DNA of 64,000 nt, taken from Crenobacter caeni. GTDB taxonomy: Bacteria > Pseudomonadota > Gammaproteobacteria > Burkholderiales > Chromobacteriaceae. Each line of letters starts with the position of its first letter. Position 1 is the first letter of the stretch. The notes under the pieces were generated by a model. The model had not been told where the DNA came from. It was given only the letters and a program-made list of their open reading frames with translations, and searched no databases. Shown one piece after another: positions 6,948-25,584 of this stretch. A program made the translations under genes and the position numbers. The stretch is taken from the NCBI RefSeq assembly GCF_010435965.1, contig NZ_JAAGAA010000014.1, positions 1 to 64,000 on the forward strand, in the 5' to 3' direction.

Positions 6948-9031
6948 GGTTGCGGGTCTTGTCCTTTCTGGGCTTCGCGTTCGGCCTTCTTCGCTGCCGC
7001 ACGGGCCATCGCCGCCTCGATCGCCGCGCGCTTGGCGTCGTCGATCGCGGGTTTGGGGGCTGGCGCGGGTGCCGCTTCGGCCTCGGCTGCTGCCGCGCCT
7101 TGCTGCTCGGCCTTCCTCGCCGCCGCACGGGCCATCGCCGCCTCGATCGCCGCGCGCTTGGCGTCGTCGATCGCAGGCTTGGGGGCGGACGCGGGCACTG
7201 CTTCGGCTTCGGAGGTCGCCGTGCTTTGCTGCTCGGCCTTCTTTGCCGCGGCACGCGCCATCGCCGCCTCGATGGCGGCGCGTTTGGTGTCGTCGATCGC
7301 GGGTTTGGGGGCGGGCGCGGGCACCGCTTCGGCTTCGGAGGTCGCCGTGCCTTGCTGCTCGGCCTTCTTCGCTGCCGCGCGGGCCATCGCCGCCTCGATG
7401 GCGGCGCGCTTGGCATCGTCCAGCGCAGGCTTGGGTGGGGTGCCGGCGTCTTGCTGTTCGGCCTTCTTCGCCGCGGCACGCGCCATCGCCGCTTTGATGG
7501 CGGCACGCTTGGCGTCCTCGGTCGGCGGCGCGACGTCCGCCTTGCGCTCGGCCGCCTTGGCCATCGCCGCGCGGATCGCGTCGGCCTTGGCCGCGTCGGG
7601 GGTTGCGGCCGGGGCAGGCGTTGCCGCGCGCGCGGCGAGCCGTTCCGCCTTCTCGGTCTTGTCGCGCTCGATACGGAACTGGCGGAACTCGTGGCGCGCA
7701 CGCGCGCGGTCGGCGGCCTTCTTGTCGCGCTCGGCCGCCCAGATCTCGTCCTTGGCGAACTTGTAGAAGTCGACCAGCGGCAACTGGCTCGGGCACACGT
7801 AGCTGCACGCGCCGCATTCGATGCAGTCGAACAGGTTGGCTTCCTGCGCCGGGCCGAATTCGCGCGCCTTGGCGTGCCAGTAAAGCTCCATCGGTTGCAG
7901 CTGTGCCGGGCAGGCGTCGGCGCACGCGCCGCAGCGGATGCACGGCATCGCGGGCGGGCGTGGTGGCAGCAGCGTATCGCTCCTGGCGATCAGGCAGTTG
8001 ACCGCCTTGCCCACGCCTGCCACGCGCGATTCAAGCGGAAAGCCCATCATCGGCCCGCCGACGATCACGCCGTCGCAGCGGGTATTGACGCCGGCCCACG
8101 CGAGCAGGTGCTCGACTGGCGTGCCCAGCAGCACCTCGGCGTTGCCGCAGCGTTCGAGCTCGCCGGTCAGCGTGACAATGCGGCTGATCACCGGCTCGCC
8201 GTCGACGATGGCGCGCTTGAGCGAGTAAAGGGTGCCGACGTTGAAGCACTGCACGCCAAAGTCGGTCGAGCGCATGCCGTGCGGCACTTCCTTGCCGGTC
8301 AGGATGCGGATCAGCTGCTTGGCGCCGCCGGACGGGTAGAGCGTCGGCACGCTGACCACCTCGATCGGGGTGCCTGCGCACGCGGCCGTAAGCGCTGCGA
8401 TTGCCTCGGGCTTGTTGTCTTCGACGCCGATCAGCATCTCGCGCGCGCCGGTGAGCGTGCCGGCGATCCTGACGCCCTCGACGATCTCTTGCGCGCGCTC
8501 GCGCATCAGCCTGTCGTCGCAGCTGATGAAGGGTTCGCACTCGGCGCCGTTGACGATCAGGGTGTCGAGGTGGCTGACGCCGAGCTTGAGCGCGGTCGGG
8601 AATACTGCGCCGCCCTGGCCGACCACGCCCATGTCGCGCAGGAAGGCGCGCACCGTCTCGTTGTCGGCTTCCTGCCAGTTAGGCAGCGGCGTCTTTTCGA
8701 TCCACGCGTCGAGCCCGTCGGTCTCGATGCTGATGCAGGTTTGCAGCAGGCCGGACGGATGGGCGACGTCGGCCTCACCCACCGCGACCACCCGCCCCGA
8801 AGTGGGCGCGTGCACGGCGGCGGACACGCGCCCGTCCGCGCAGGCGATCAGCTGGCCCTTGAGTACGGCCTCGCCCACAGCGACGCAGGGCTTGGCCGGC
8901 GCGCCCAGATGCTGCGACACCGGCACCACCAAGCGAGCGGGCAAGGGCGGCGACACGATCGGCGTGCCGTTGGAGAGTTCCTTGAATTCGGGCGGGTGGA
9001 TGCCGCCGTGAAAGCGGTACAGCTGTCTCAT
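6944..9031 (-). CDS. rsxC: Electron transport complex subunit RsxC/RnfC with long Ala/Lys-rich C-terminal repeats
   Basis: A 695-residue peripheral subunit that takes electrons from NADH. Order of parts: N-terminal RnfC barrel domain (about 1-120), NADH/FMN-binding Rossmann region with [13 protein letters not shown] (about 139-151), SLBB-like domain, then two [4Fe-4S] motifs, [12 protein letters not shown] and [12 protein letters not shown]. After about residue 480 comes a low-complexity tail of six similar units of the form [19 protein letters not shown] joined by Pro/Ala/Glu linkers, predicted to be long helices. E. coli RsxC also has an Ala-rich repeat tail, so the tail itself is normal, but the near-identical copies are notable. 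The ATG at 9031 overlaps the rsxB stop by 4 bases. Confidence 0.95.
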   Translation of the reverse strand: MRQLYRFHGGIHPPEFKELSNGTPIVSPPLPARLVVPVSQHLGAPAKPCVAVGEAVLKGQLIACADGRVSAAVHAPTSGRVVAVGEADVAHPSGLLQTCISIETDGLDAWIEKTPLPNWQEADNETVRAFLRDMGVVGQGGAVFPTALKLGVSHLDTLIVNGAECEPFISCDDRLMRERAQEIVEGVRIAGTLTGAREMLIGVEDNKPEAIAALTAACAGTPIEVVSVPTLYPSGGAKQLIRILTGKEVPHGMRSTDFGVQCFNVGTLYSLKRAIVDGEPVISRIVTLTGELERCGNAEVLLGTPVEHLLAWAGVNTRCDGVIVGGPMMGFPLESRVAGVGKAVNCLIARSDTLLPPRPPAMPCIRCGACADACPAQLQPMELYWHAKAREFGPAQEANLFDCIECGACSYVCPSQLPLVDFYKFAKDEIWAAERDKKAADRARARHEFRQFRIERDKTEKAERLAARAATPAPAATPDAAKADAIRAAMAKAAERKADVAPPTEDAKRAAIKAAMARAAAKKAEQQDAGTPPKPALDDAKRAAIEAAMARAAAKKAEQQGTATSEAEAVPAPAPKPAIDDTKRAAIEAAMARAAAKKAEQQSTATSEAEAVPASAPKPAIDDAKRAAIEAAMARAAARKAEQQGAAAAEAEAAPAPAPKPAIDDAKRAAIEAAMARAAAKKAEREAQKGQDPQP
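6958..7595 (-). repeat. In-frame tandem repeats at the 3' end of rsxC
   Basis: Six tandem units encode [19 protein letters not shown]-type segments. The middle units are about 126 bp (42 codons) apart and nearly identical, with shared linkers such as [10 protein letters not shown]; the outer units are shorter and more divergent. The pattern suggests copy-number change by slippage or unequal exchange. Confidence 0.9.
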
Positions 9032-9591
9032 GCCTTGATCGTCCTGATCGGGATCACCGGGTAGCGCCACTTCCAGGTCTCGACGCTGGTGCCTAGCGGC
9101 ACCATGCGGATGCAGTCGACCGGGCAGGGCGCCAGGCACAGCTCGCAGCCGGTGCACTCGCTCTCGATCACCGTGTGCATCTGCTTGGCCGCGCCGACGA
9201 TGGCGTCGACCGGGCAGGCCTGGATGCACAGCGTGCAGCCGATGCAGGTGGCTTCATCGATGCGCGCGACCGACTTGGGCTTGGGTTCGGCCGCGTCGCC
9301 GTCAAACGGCTTGAAGTCGACGCCGAGCAGCTCGGCGAGCTTGCGGATGCCGTCCTCGCCGCCGGGCGGGCACTGGTTGATGTCGGCCTCGCCGCTGGCG
9401 ATCGCCTCGGCGTACGGCCGGCAGCCGGGGTGGCCGCACTGGCCGCACTGGGTCTGCGGCAGGATCGCGTCGATCTGGTCGACCAAGGGGTCGGCGTCGA
9501 CCCGGAAGCGTACCGAGGCGAAGCCCAGGATGGCGCCCAGCAAGATGGCCAGCACGGCCATCACGCCAAGCGCGGTCAACAGGATGTTCAT
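9028..9591 (-). CDS. rsxB: Electron transport complex subunit RsxB/RnfB (ferredoxin-type)
   Basis: 187 residues: an N-terminal membrane anchor (about 3-25), then a Fer4-type domain with [16 protein letters not shown], then two 4Fe-4S motifs, [12 protein letters not shown] and [12 protein letters not shown]. It is the ferredoxin-like electron carrier of the Rsx complex. The ATG at 9591 (MNILLTAL) is chosen because it puts the membrane helix at the N-terminus as in the family; the open frame continues upstream but into rsxA-proximal spacer. It lies 13 bases after the rsxA stop. Confidence 0.95.
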   Translation of the reverse strand: MNILLTALGVMAVLAILLGAILGFASVRFRVDADPLVDQIDAILPQTQCGQCGHPGCRPYAEAIASGEADINQCPPGGEDGIRKLAELLGVDFKPFDGDAAEPKPKSVARIDEATCIGCTLCIQACPVDAIVGAAKQMHTVIESECTGCELCLAPCPVDCIRMVPLGTSVETWKWRYPVIPIRTIKA

Positions 9592-9604
9592 ACGGTCGTG
9601 TTTC

Positions 9605-10186
9605 TCATTTGACGAGGCCGGCAAAGCCCATGAAGGCAAGGCTCATCAGCCCGGCGGTCACCAGCGCGATGGCCGGGCCGCGGAACGGCGCGGGGACGTC
9701 GGCACCTTCGAGGCGTTCGCGCATCGCGCCGAACAGCACCAGTACCAGAGAGAAGCCCAGCGCGCTGCCGAGGCCGAAGATTAGCGACTCGGCGAAGCCG
9801 TGCTGTGCCTGGGCGTTCAGTAGCGGAATGCCCAGCACCGCGCAGTTGGTGGTGATCAAGGGCAGGTAGATGCCGAGCACCTGGTAGAGCAGCGGGCTCG
9901 TCTTGTGGATCACCATCTCGGTGAACTGCACGATGGCGGCGATCACCACGATAAAGGACAGCGTGCGCAGGAATTCTAGGCCCAGCGTGACCAGCAGCGC
10001 GTTGATCAGGTAGCTGGTGCCGGAGGCGAGCGTCAGCACGAAGGCGGTGGCGATGCCCATGCCGATCGACGCCTCGAGCTTCTTGGAGACGCCCATGAAC
10101 GGGCACAGCCCGAGCACGCGCACCAGCACCACGTTATTGACGAGGGCGGTGGCGACCAGGATGGGCAGGTAGTGGCTGAGGTCCAT
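9605..10186 (-). CDS. rsxA: Electron transport complex subunit RsxA/RnfA
   Basis: A 193-residue, six-helix membrane subunit, homologous to NqrE and paralogous to RsxE. Signatures are [21 protein letters not shown] and [14 protein letters not shown], each with the Cys of the intramembrane iron-sulfur site. It is the first gene of the rsxABCDGE-nth operon. The ATG at 10186 (MDLSHYLPI) gives the standard length; the frame upstream is charged and not conserved. The operon promoter should lie in 10187-10440. Confidence 0.95.
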   Translation of the reverse strand: MDLSHYLPILVATALVNNVVLVRVLGLCPFMGVSKKLEASIGMGIATAFVLTLASGTSYLINALLVTLGLEFLRTLSFIVVIAAIVQFTEMVIHKTSPLLYQVLGIYLPLITTNCAVLGIPLLNAQAQHGFAESLIFGLGSALGFSLVLVLFGAMRERLEGADVPAPFRGPAIALVTAGLMSLAFMGFAGLVK

Positions 10187-10440
10187 GGCGGCGCGGGTAT
10201 TGCGAAAGGCGCAAATTATCCGGATTTCGAGCAATCGCTACAAGTTTTAGCGCGCGCGGCTTCCCCGATTGGGGCATGCCTGGGCTGTGAGGTGCAGCCG
10301 CGCCTGCATGCAAAAACGCAACAGCTTTCCGTCCCGGACACAAACCGCGCAGTGTGGTCCGTGCGCGTTTGATGACCCGACATGCGCGGCCAAGCGCAGC
10401 GGGAGCAACGCCTGGCGCATGCCGACGCCGCCGGCCTGAT

Positions 10441-11334
<894 letters not shown>

Positions 11335-11421
11335 CGTGGCGTTTCCCGGTGTTGAAAGGGGCATTCTAGCTTGCAGCCTGCTGTCGCCGCGCGTACACGG
11401 CGCAAGTGCGTTGCGCAAACG

Positions 11422-11451
11422 CAAAAAAAAACCGCCGGCGGTGCCGGCGGT
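11422..11451 (-). terminator. Terminator after acs
   Basis: Read on the minus strand, ACCGCCGGC / GCCGGCGGT (9 bp, 3-base loop) is followed by nine T residues. It is 27 bases past the acs stop and should end the yjcH-actP-acs transcript. Confidence 0.92.
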
Positions 11452-11478
11452 CAGTGCCTCGTTGCAAAGGCGGTGGAA

Positions 11479-13443
<1,965 letters not shown>

Positions 13444-13516
13444 GGGGTCTCCTTGTGGACTTGGTATTTTCAGGCCGCGCCCGCGAGGGGCGCGGCAATC
13501 TACAGCGTATTAGGGC

Positions 13517-15202
13517 TTAGTGCTTGGACGCACCGGCGGCGCCGATACCGGTCATCGCGCGGACAAACTGGGCGTCGAACTTCGCTTTTTCTTCCTGCGC
13601 CTGGCGCGAGCTGTCGGTAACCGAGAACAGCCAGGTGAAGAAGAAGGCCAGGGTCATCGAGAAGATCGCCGGGTTCTTGTACGGGAAGAGTGCAGTCTCA
13701 TTCTTCAGTACGTCAACCCACACGGCCGGGCCGAGGATGATCAGCACCACCGCGGTCACCAGGCCGATCGCGCCGCCGAGCACGGCGCCGCGGGTGGTCA
13801 GGCCGCGCCAGAACATCGACAGGAACAGCACCGGGAAGTTGGCGGACGCTGCGATCGAGAACGCGAGGCCGACCATGAACGCGATGTTCTGCTTCTCGAA
13901 CACGATGCCCAAGAGCATGGCGATCACGCCGAGCGCGAGGGTCGTGATCTTGGAGACGCGCATCTCGTCCGCTTCGTTGGCCTTGCCCTTCTTGATCACC
14001 GACGCGTAGATGTCGTGCGACACCGCCGAGGCGCCCGACAGGGTCAGGCCAGCCACCACTGCGAGGATGGTCGCGAACGCCACCGCCGAGATGAAGCCCA
14101 GGAACAGGTTGCCGCCGACCACTTCGGACAGGTGGATCGCCGCCATATTGTTGCCGCCGACCAGCTGGGTGACTTCCTTGCCGTTCTTCATCACGGTTTC
14201 CATCATGCCCGGCTGGTTGGTCAGCAGGAAGATCGCGCCGAAGCCGATGATGAAGGTCAGGATGTAGAAGTAGCCGATGAAACCGGTCGCGTAGAACACC
14301 GACTTGCGCGCTTCGCGGGCGTCGGACACGGTGAAGAAGCGCATCAGGATGTGCGGCAGGCCGGCGGTACCGAACATCAGCGCAAGGCCCAGTGACACGG
14401 CGTCGATCGGGTTGGCCACCAGGCCGCCCGGCTCCATGATCGCCATGCCCTTGTTGTGGGTGTCGACGGCCATCTCGAACATGTGGTTCAGGCTGAAACC
14501 GGCCTTGCCCAGCACCATGAAGGCGATGAACGAGGCGCCGGAGAGCAGCATGATCGCCTTGATGATCTGCACCCAGGTGGTCGCCAGCATGCCGCCGAAC
14601 AGCACGTACATCACCATCAGGATGCCGACCAGCACCACCGCCGAGCCGTAGCTCATGCCGAACAAGAGCTGGATCAGCTTGCCGGCGCCGACCATCTGCG
14701 CGATCAGGTAGATCGCGACGACGACCAGGGTGCCGGTCGCGGCGAACATGCGTACCGGGGTCTGCGAGAGGCGGTAGGACGCCACGTCGGCGAAGGTGAA
14801 CTTGCCGAGGTTGCGAAGGCGCTCCGCGACCAGGAACAGGATGATCGGCCAGCCGACCAGAAAGCCCATCGAGTAGATCAGGCCATCGTAGCCCTTCTCG
14901 TACACCATCGCCGAGATGCCGAGGAAGGACGCCGCGGACATGTAGTCACCGGCGATGGCGAGACCGTTCTGGAAGCCGGTGATGCCACCGCCGGCTGTGT
15001 AGAAGTCGGATGCCGACTTGGTCTTGCGCGCCGCCCAGTAAGTGATGAACAGGGTGGCGGCGACGAAGATGAAGAACATCACGATGGCCGAGATGTTCAG
15101 CGGCTGCTTCTCGACTTCGCCGGTCATGGCTTCGCCTGCCAGGGCAAGCGTCGGCAGCGCGGTCAGCAGGCCTGCGTACAGGGATGCGATACGGGATTTC
15201 AT
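13517..15202 (-). CDS. actP: Cation/acetate symporter ActP
   Basis: A 561-residue sodium:solute symporter (SSS) family permease for acetate and short monocarboxylates. It has an N-terminal signal-like segment ending in TLALAG, then about 13 membrane helices. Family motifs include [24 protein letters not shown] near residues 63-86 and [15 protein letters not shown]. The start ATG overlaps the yjcH stop by 4 bases (15199-15202). Co-transcription with yjcH and acs makes acetate the probable substrate. Confidence 0.95.
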   Translation of the reverse strand: MKSRIASLYAGLLTALPTLALAGEAMTGEVEKQPLNISAIVMFFIFVAATLFITYWAARKTKSASDFYTAGGGITGFQNGLAIAGDYMSAASFLGISAMVYEKGYDGLIYSMGFLVGWPIILFLVAERLRNLGKFTFADVASYRLSQTPVRMFAATGTLVVVAIYLIAQMVGAGKLIQLLFGMSYGSAVVLVGILMVMYVLFGGMLATTWVQIIKAIMLLSGASFIAFMVLGKAGFSLNHMFEMAVDTHNKGMAIMEPGGLVANPIDAVSLGLALMFGTAGLPHILMRFFTVSDAREARKSVFYATGFIGYFYILTFIIGFGAIFLLTNQPGMMETVMKNGKEVTQLVGGNNMAAIHLSEVVGGNLFLGFISAVAFATILAVVAGLTLSGASAVSHDIYASVIKKGKANEADEMRVSKITTLALGVIAMLLGIVFEKQNIAFMVGLAFSIAASANFPVLFLSMFWRGLTTRGAVLGGAIGLVTAVVLIILGPAVWVDVLKNETALFPYKNPAIFSMTLAFFFTWLFSVTDSSRQAQEEKAKFDAQFVRAMTGIGAAGASKH

Positions 15203-15510
15203 TTGCGGGCTTCCTCGACAATCTGCTGATTGAGGGCGTCAAACTCGCTGTTGGCCTTGCGGACATAGATGCCGGTCAGCAGGAAGGCGGAGACGATGAT
15301 GAAAATGCCGATCGGGATGCCGATGGTGATCACCGAGCCCTGGGCGATCGGGGTGCCCAGACTGTGCGGGTTGAAGGCCAGTACCAGGATGAAGCCGTAG
15401 TAGATGGCCAGCATGACCAGCGATAGTTGCCAACCCAGACTGGTCTTCTTGCGGACCAGTTCTTTGAACTTGGGGTTGGACTGTACCTTGATGAGTACGT
15501 CCTCGTTCAT
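15199..15510 (-). CDS. yjcH: DUF485 family inner membrane protein YjcH
   Basis: A 103-residue DUF485 protein with two membrane helices (about 28-50 and 62-86) and the family motif [19 protein letters not shown]. It is found next to ActP in most genomes and is thought to assist it, though the mechanism is not known. The ATG at 15510 is set by a strong GGAGGAACTC just upstream. It is the first gene of yjcH-actP-acs. Confidence 0.95.
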   Translation of the reverse strand: MNEDVLIKVQSNPKFKELVRKKTSLGWQLSLVMLAIYYGFILVLAFNPHSLGTPIAQGSVITIGIPIGIFIIVSAFLLTGIYVRKANSEFDALNQQIVEEARK

Positions 15511-16086
15511 GAGTTCCTCCTTGTTGTCGGACGCGAGGCGTGCGCCTGCGTAAGGCGGACTGTACGGAAGGGTTCGTGGCGGGGCTAATCGCTTTTTCTG
15601 ATTGGGTGAATTTGTTAGACGAATGATGCGTCGCAATAACAAATCAAAAACAATGACTTGCAGTGGAGTTTGGACTCTATAGTCGGTATGCCAAATCGAT
15701 TATCAATGTCCGAAATGATGGTGTTTCCGGGCAGGGCCGCCGCCCGCACTGCGGTTTCGGCGGGCTTTCTGGCGGGCTGCGGTGCCGTCGGTACTGCGTG
15801 GCGGCGCGGCTGACAGTCGGCGGCCGATCAGGGCGCGGCCTCGCTGCAGTCGTTGTGGGCGCTCACCGGGAAGGGGGTTGCAGGCGCGTGCCTCTCGGGA
15901 AAGGGCTGCATTCTGCCGAGAGGCCGCGCTTTGGTGTGACGCCTCGATGAATGGCCGGGCCGGATCGTGTGCCCAGCGGGATTTTGCATGGCGGCGGGCT
16001 TGCGGTCGTCGCGCGCGTCCTAGAAAATCCAATCGGAATACTTGGCGCCGTGTCCGGGTGCCTGACAAGCGTTTCAAGGGGAACCG
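15511..16086. other. Divergent intergenic region, yjcH operon / LysR gene
   Basis: 576 bases without a convincing gene between the divergent yjcH and LysR genes. About 15585-15720 is A+T-rich compared with its surroundings and is the likely site of the yjcH-actP-acs promoter and regulator binding. I could not identify a clear -35/-10 pair or sigma-54 site by eye. The rest (15720-16086) is GC-rich with no recognisable element. Confidence 0.5.
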
Positions 16087-16971
16087 ATGGAAATTTACCA
16101 GTTGCGCACCTTCGTGACGGTCGCCCAGCAGGGGCACCTGACGCAGGCGGCCGAACTGTTGCACCTGTCGCAGCCGGCGGTCACCGCGCAGATCAAGGCG
16201 CTGGAAGAAGAGGTCGCCATGCCGCTGTTCGAGCGCAGCGCGGGTGGTGTCAGCCTGACCGTGGCCGGGCAGGAGCTGTTGCCGCAGGCGCAGGCCATCC
16301 TCGCCGCGTCGCGCGAGCTGCTCAACCACGCCAAGAGCCTGAAGGGCCAACTCACCGGCAAGGCGAATATCGGCATCACGCTGACGCCGGACACCCTGCG
16401 CATCGGGCCGTGGGTCGCGCGGCTGACCGAGCGCTACCCCTTGCTCGACTTGCGCCTGCACCACGGGGTGACCGGCGACGTGTTGAACCTGGTGCGCAAG
16501 AAGGAACTCGACTGCGGCTTTTACCTGGGCAAGAACCCGTACGTGAACGTCGCGACCCGGGTGCTGGGCAGCGTGCCGTTCCGCGTGGTGATGCCGAACG
16601 GCTGGCAGGACAGGGTGGCGCAGATGAGCCCGAAGGCGCTGGGCAAGCTGCCGTGGATCGGCCTGTCGCAGTTCTCCAGTCTGTCCAAGATCAGCAGCGA
16701 GTTGTGGCGGGAGCTGAATATCTCGCCGCGCAAGGTCACCGAATGCGACCACCTCTCGGCGGTCGAGGCGCTGGTGTGTGCGGGGATCGGCCTCGCGCTG
16801 ATCCGTGAGGACCACGCGCTGGCCGCCGAGGCCGAGGGGCGCTTGCTGGTAGTGCCCGACATCCGCAAGGAGGCCGACCTGCTGTTTGTCTACCCGGCCG
16901 AGCGCGAGGGCGACCTGATCCTCGAGGCGCTGCTCGCCGAGCTGATGCCCGTGTGGGAGACGGCCGCCTGA
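16087..16971 (+). CDS. LysR family transcriptional regulator
   Basis: 294 residues. The N-terminal winged helix-turn-helix is classic: TFVTVAQQGHLTQAAELLHLSQPAVTAQIKALEEE (about 8-42), followed by a linker helix and a periplasmic-binding-protein-like effector domain (about 90-290). An AAGGGGAACC ribosome site precedes the ATG. It is divergent from the acetate operon yjcH-actP-acs, an arrangement that often means the regulator controls its neighbour, but the target is an inference; selO downstream is the alternative. The effector is unknown. Confidence 0.92.
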   Translation: MEIYQLRTFVTVAQQGHLTQAAELLHLSQPAVTAQIKALEEEVAMPLFERSAGGVSLTVAGQELLPQAQAILAASRELLNHAKSLKGQLTGKANIGITLTPDTLRIGPWVARLTERYPLLDLRLHHGVTGDVLNLVRKKELDCGFYLGKNPYVNVATRVLGSVPFRVVMPNGWQDRVAQMSPKALGKLPWIGLSQFSSLSKISSELWRELNISPRKVTECDHLSAVEALVCAGIGLALIREDHALAAEAEGRLLVVPDIRKEADLLFVYPAEREGDLILEALLAELMPVWETAA

Positions 16972-17037
16972 CGCGGCCGGGGAAGACCCTGCCGCTTGCC
17001 GGGTGTATCCGCCCGCGTCTGCCGCTAGAATCCGGTC

Positions 17038-18489
17038 ATGACACATGACTTGTTGCAGGCGCCCGCCCTCGCGCGGCTGGGTGCGCCTTTTGTGGTGCAG
17101 GTGGCGGCCACACCGCTGCCGGACGCCCGCCTGCTTGCGGGCAACGACGCGCTCGCCGCATCGTTTGGCTGGCCGCAGGGCTGGCAGGACACGCTGCTCG
17201 GCGTGATCTCGGGCAACGCAGCGCCCAGTTGGGGTGAGCCGCTGGCAAGCCGCTACGGCGGCCACCAGTTCGGGGTGTGGGCCGGCCAGTTGGGGGACGG
17301 ACGGGCACTGCTGATCGGCGAGGCAGGCCTGGGCGGTGCGCGGGTCGAGCTGCAGCTCAAGGGTGGCGGGCAGACGCCGTTCTCCCGGATGGGCGACGGC
17401 CGTGCGGTGCTGCGCTCGAGCGTGCGCGAGTACCTCGGCTGCGAGGCGATGCACGCGCTGGGCATCCCGACCACCCGCGCGCTGTCGCTGGTGGTGTCCA
17501 GCGAGCCGGTGTGGCGCGAGCGGGAAGAGCGGGCCGCCGTGCTGTGCCGCAGCGCCGACTCCTTCCTGCGCTTCGGCCACTTCGAGCTGCTGTACCACAA
17601 GGGCGAGCACGCGGCGCTATCCACGCTGGTCGACTACGCGATCGGGCAACACTTCCCTGCGTGCAAGGCGGCGCCGGTTCCGGCATTGGCGATGTTCGCC
17701 GAAGTCGCCCGGCGCAGCGCCGAGCTTGCCGCCCTGTGGCAGTCGGTCGGTTTCTGCCACGGTGTGCTCAATACCGACAATATGTCGCTGACTGGGCTGA
17801 CGCTCGACTACGGGCCGTTCGGCTTTCTCGACGCGACGCGTCTCGATTATGTGTGCAACCACTCGGACAGCAGCGGGCGCTACGCGTACGCGCGCCAGAG
17901 CGACGTCGTGCTGTGGAACCTGTACTGTTTCGCGTCCAGCCTGTTGCCGCTGGCCACGGAAGACGCCCTGCGCGAGGTGCTGGACGCGTGGCCCGACCTT
18001 TACCAGGCGGCATTTCTGGCGCGCATGCGCGAGAAGCTCGGCTTGCTGGCCGGGCAGGACGAAGACGCCGTGCTCGTTGCCGAGTTGCTGTCGTGGATGG
18101 ACAGGCTGGGCGCCGACTTCACGCTGACCTTCCGGTTGTTGGGGGAGTACGACCCGGCGCGCGACGCCGCCGCCCACTTCGCGGGGGCGGGCTTCGTGCC
18201 CGACGCCGGCGTGCGCGCCTGGCTCTCGCGCTACGCGCACAGGCTGGTGTACGAGGCGCAGCCGGCGGACGCGCGCCGCGCGGCGATGCGCCGCGCTAAC
18301 CCGCGGCTGGTGTTGCGCAACCATCTGGCCGAGCAGGCGATCCGCGCGGCCGAGGCGGGCGACGCGTCGGTGCTGGAACGCCTGTCGCGCGCGTTGTCGC
18401 GCCCGTTTGACGACGATGCCGAGTTCGACGACCTCTCTGCGCTGCCGCCGGCTTGGGCGGCGTCGCTGCAATTGAGCTGTTCGAGTTAA
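17038..18489 (+). CDS. selO: Protein adenylyltransferase SelO
   Basis: 483 residues of the SelO/YdiU pseudokinase-fold family, which transfers AMP from ATP to Ser, Thr or Tyr of proteins (in E. coli linked to redox homeostasis). Visible motifs are SRYGGHQFGVWAGQLGDGRA (about 70-89), LQLKGGGQTPFSRMGDGRAV (about 104-123), GVLNTDNMS (metal/ATP site) and DYGPFGFLD. The chain ends in SCSS: the Cys three from the end is where animal SelO has selenocysteine and E. coli has a regulatory disulfide cysteine. Start choice: the ATG at 17038 gives family length. Confidence 0.95.
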   Translation: MTHDLLQAPALARLGAPFVVQVAATPLPDARLLAGNDALAASFGWPQGWQDTLLGVISGNAAPSWGEPLASRYGGHQFGVWAGQLGDGRALLIGEAGLGGARVELQLKGGGQTPFSRMGDGRAVLRSSVREYLGCEAMHALGIPTTRALSLVVSSEPVWREREERAAVLCRSADSFLRFGHFELLYHKGEHAALSTLVDYAIGQHFPACKAAPVPALAMFAEVARRSAELAALWQSVGFCHGVLNTDNMSLTGLTLDYGPFGFLDATRLDYVCNHSDSSGRYAYARQSDVVLWNLYCFASSLLPLATEDALREVLDAWPDLYQAAFLARMREKLGLLAGQDEDAVLVAELLSWMDRLGADFTLTFRLLGEYDPARDAAAHFAGAGFVPDAGVRAWLSRYAHRLVYEAQPADARRAAMRRANPRLVLRNHLAEQAIRAAEAGDASVLERLSRALSRPFDDDAEFDDLSALPPAWAASLQLSCSS

Positions 18490-18493
18490 GCGT

Positions 18494-18994
18494 ATGGACA
18501 AGCCGCTGAGGGTCGAACCCAAGTCGCCGGTCGCCGCGCTCGCCTCGGGTACGCCGCGCGACGTGCGGCGCGATCATTCGGCCGGGCTCGCCCGGCGGGA
18601 GGGGGAGACCGAGGGCGAACCCTTCGAGGAGACGCTGGATGCGCGCCAGCGCGCGCACGCGCGGGACGCCGCCGACGGCGAGCTGGCCGGGGCGCTTGCC
18701 CGCCTGGCGCTGCTCGAGGACGCGGCGGGGGGTCTGGATACGGCGCTGCTCGGCGCGGACCTGGCGCGCTGCGTCGCGCTGGGGCAGGAGCTTGAATGGA
18801 TGGTCGACGAGTGGCGGGCGGTCGCCGCGCGCTTGGTCCTCTACGGCGGCTGGCCAGACAGCCGGGCTCGCTGCGTGCGCCTGCTCGGCCGGCTGTCGGC
18901 GGCGCGCGGATTGCTCGGCCGGGTGTCTGGGCGGCGCTTTGACGCGCTGGATGCCCAGCTTGCCGCCGCGCAGGCCGAGGCGGCGCGCGCATGA
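18494..18994 (+). CDS. Hypothetical protein downstream of selO
   Basis: 166 residues that I do not recognise. The N-terminal third is charged and looks disordered; residues 60-166 are Ala/Leu/Arg-rich and mostly helical, with LVLYGGWPDSRARCVRLL the most distinctive part. No signal peptide or membrane helix is seen. The ATG is 4 bases after the selO stop, so translation is probably coupled, and the frame ends just before a terminator. Composition matches the genome average, so it looks native. Coding status is likely but not certain, because GC-rich frames of this length also occur by chance. Confidence 0.6.
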   Translation: MDKPLRVEPKSPVAALASGTPRDVRRDHSAGLARREGETEGEPFEETLDARQRAHARDAADGELAGALARLALLEDAAGGLDTALLGADLARCVALGQELEWMVDEWRAVAARLVLYGGWPDSRARCVRLLGRLSAARGLLGRVSGRRFDALDAQLAAAQAEAARA

Positions 18995-18996
18995 AA

Positions 18997-19026
18997 AAAG
19001 CCGGAATCTGACGATTCCGGCTTTGG
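18997..19026 (+). terminator. Terminator after selO and its downstream gene
   Basis: A 12-bp stem (AAAGCCGGAATC, 18997-19008, with 19013-19024) with a TGAC loop has A-rich left and T-containing right flanks. It lies 2 bases past the stop of the hypothetical gene and only 8 bases from the end of the convergent tRNA gene, so it may serve both. Confidence 0.85.
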
Positions 19027-19031
19027 TGTTC

Positions 19032-19107
<76 letters not shown>

Positions 19108-19170
19108 GTCTTGCCCGCGTCGCGGGAAGAAGGCCGAACTATAAAGACAGGCGCAGTAGCTGTCAAGCCT

Positions 19171-20571
<1,401 letters not shown>

Positions 20572-20667
20572 GCCTGTCTCCTGGATTTTTTGTCGGCGCG
20601 CCGCAGGTTGGCGAGCGGGCACTTTTGCCGGTGCGCCACTTTAATCAAGCCGCCCGCCGCCGGCAAG

Positions 20668-21255
20668 TCAGGCCAGCGCGGCGCGCACCGCAGTTTGCAG
20701 CGCCGGCACGACCTCGGCCTCGAACCACGGGTGGGCGGCGAGCCACGGCCGGTTGCGCGGACTCGGGTGCGGCAGCACGAAACGCTCCGGCGCGAATTCC
20801 CGCCAGCGCGTCGCCGCCTCGGTCAGCGTGAGCGTCTGGCCCAGATGCCAGCGCGTCGCGTACTGGCCGACGACAAGGGTCAGGCGGATTTCGGGCAGTT
20901 TCGCGAGCAGTGCCGCGCGCCAGGCGGGGGCGCATTCCGGCCTGGGTGGCGCGTCGCCGCTGCCGCGCTTGCCCGGGTAGCAAAAGCCCATCGGCGCGAT
21001 CGCGACGCGGGACAGGTCGTAGAAGGTGTCGCGGGAGATACCCATCCACGCGCGCAGGCGCTCGCCGGACGCGTCGTCGAAGGGGATGCCGCTTTGCTGC
21101 ACCTTGAGCCCCGGGGCCTGCCCGGCGATCAGGATGCGCGCGTGCTCGCCGGCCTGCACGACGGGGCGCGGCGGCAGCGGCAGGTGCGCCGCGCACAGGC
21201 GGCACGCGCGGATGCGGGAAAGCAGGGCGCTCAGCGAGGGGTCGGGGCTGGGCAT
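20668..21255 (-). CDS. Uracil-DNA glycosylase superfamily protein
   Basis: 195 residues of the UDG fold as found in the COG1573-like group. N-terminal cysteines CRLCAAH are followed by GQAPGLKVQQSGIPFDDASG (about 46-65), the active-site loop region, and VLPHPSPRN near the end, the histidine loop. Such proteins are annotated uracil-DNA glycosylase family; whether it excises uracil is unproven, and only part of the four-cysteine iron-sulfur set of family 4 enzymes is evident. The ATG at 21255 is chosen because GGAG sits 6 bases upstream; an earlier ATG 13 codons upstream lacks a site. It probably acts in the cytoplasm. Confidence 0.85.
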   Translation of the reverse strand: MPSPDPSLSALLSRIRACRLCAAHLPLPPRPVVQAGEHARILIAGQAPGLKVQQSGIPFDDASGERLRAWMGISRDTFYDLSRVAIAPMGFCYPGKRGSGDAPPRPECAPAWRAALLAKLPEIRLTLVVGQYATRWHLGQTLTLTEAATRWREFAPERFVLPHPSPRNRPWLAAHPWFEAEVVPALQTAVRAALA

Positions 21256-21345
21256 GGCATTCTCCGTGGTCGCTTTTAACGATGATGTCATCAAGGCGGC
21301 GGTCGCCTATACATAAGGGATAGACGACCGAGGACTGGCCGCCCG

Positions 21346-25576
<4,231 letters not shown>

Positions 25577-25584
<8 letters not shown>

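Noticed and set aside
6958-7595. Possible CRISPR array or minisatellite in the regularly spaced repeats
   Set aside because: The repeats are in frame, encode Ala/Lys-rich helices, and continue the RsxC tail; there are no unique spacers.
15703-17610. A 635-codon minus-strand frame opposite the LysR gene and selO
   Set aside because: Covers two well-supported plus-strand genes and has no recognisable protein content.
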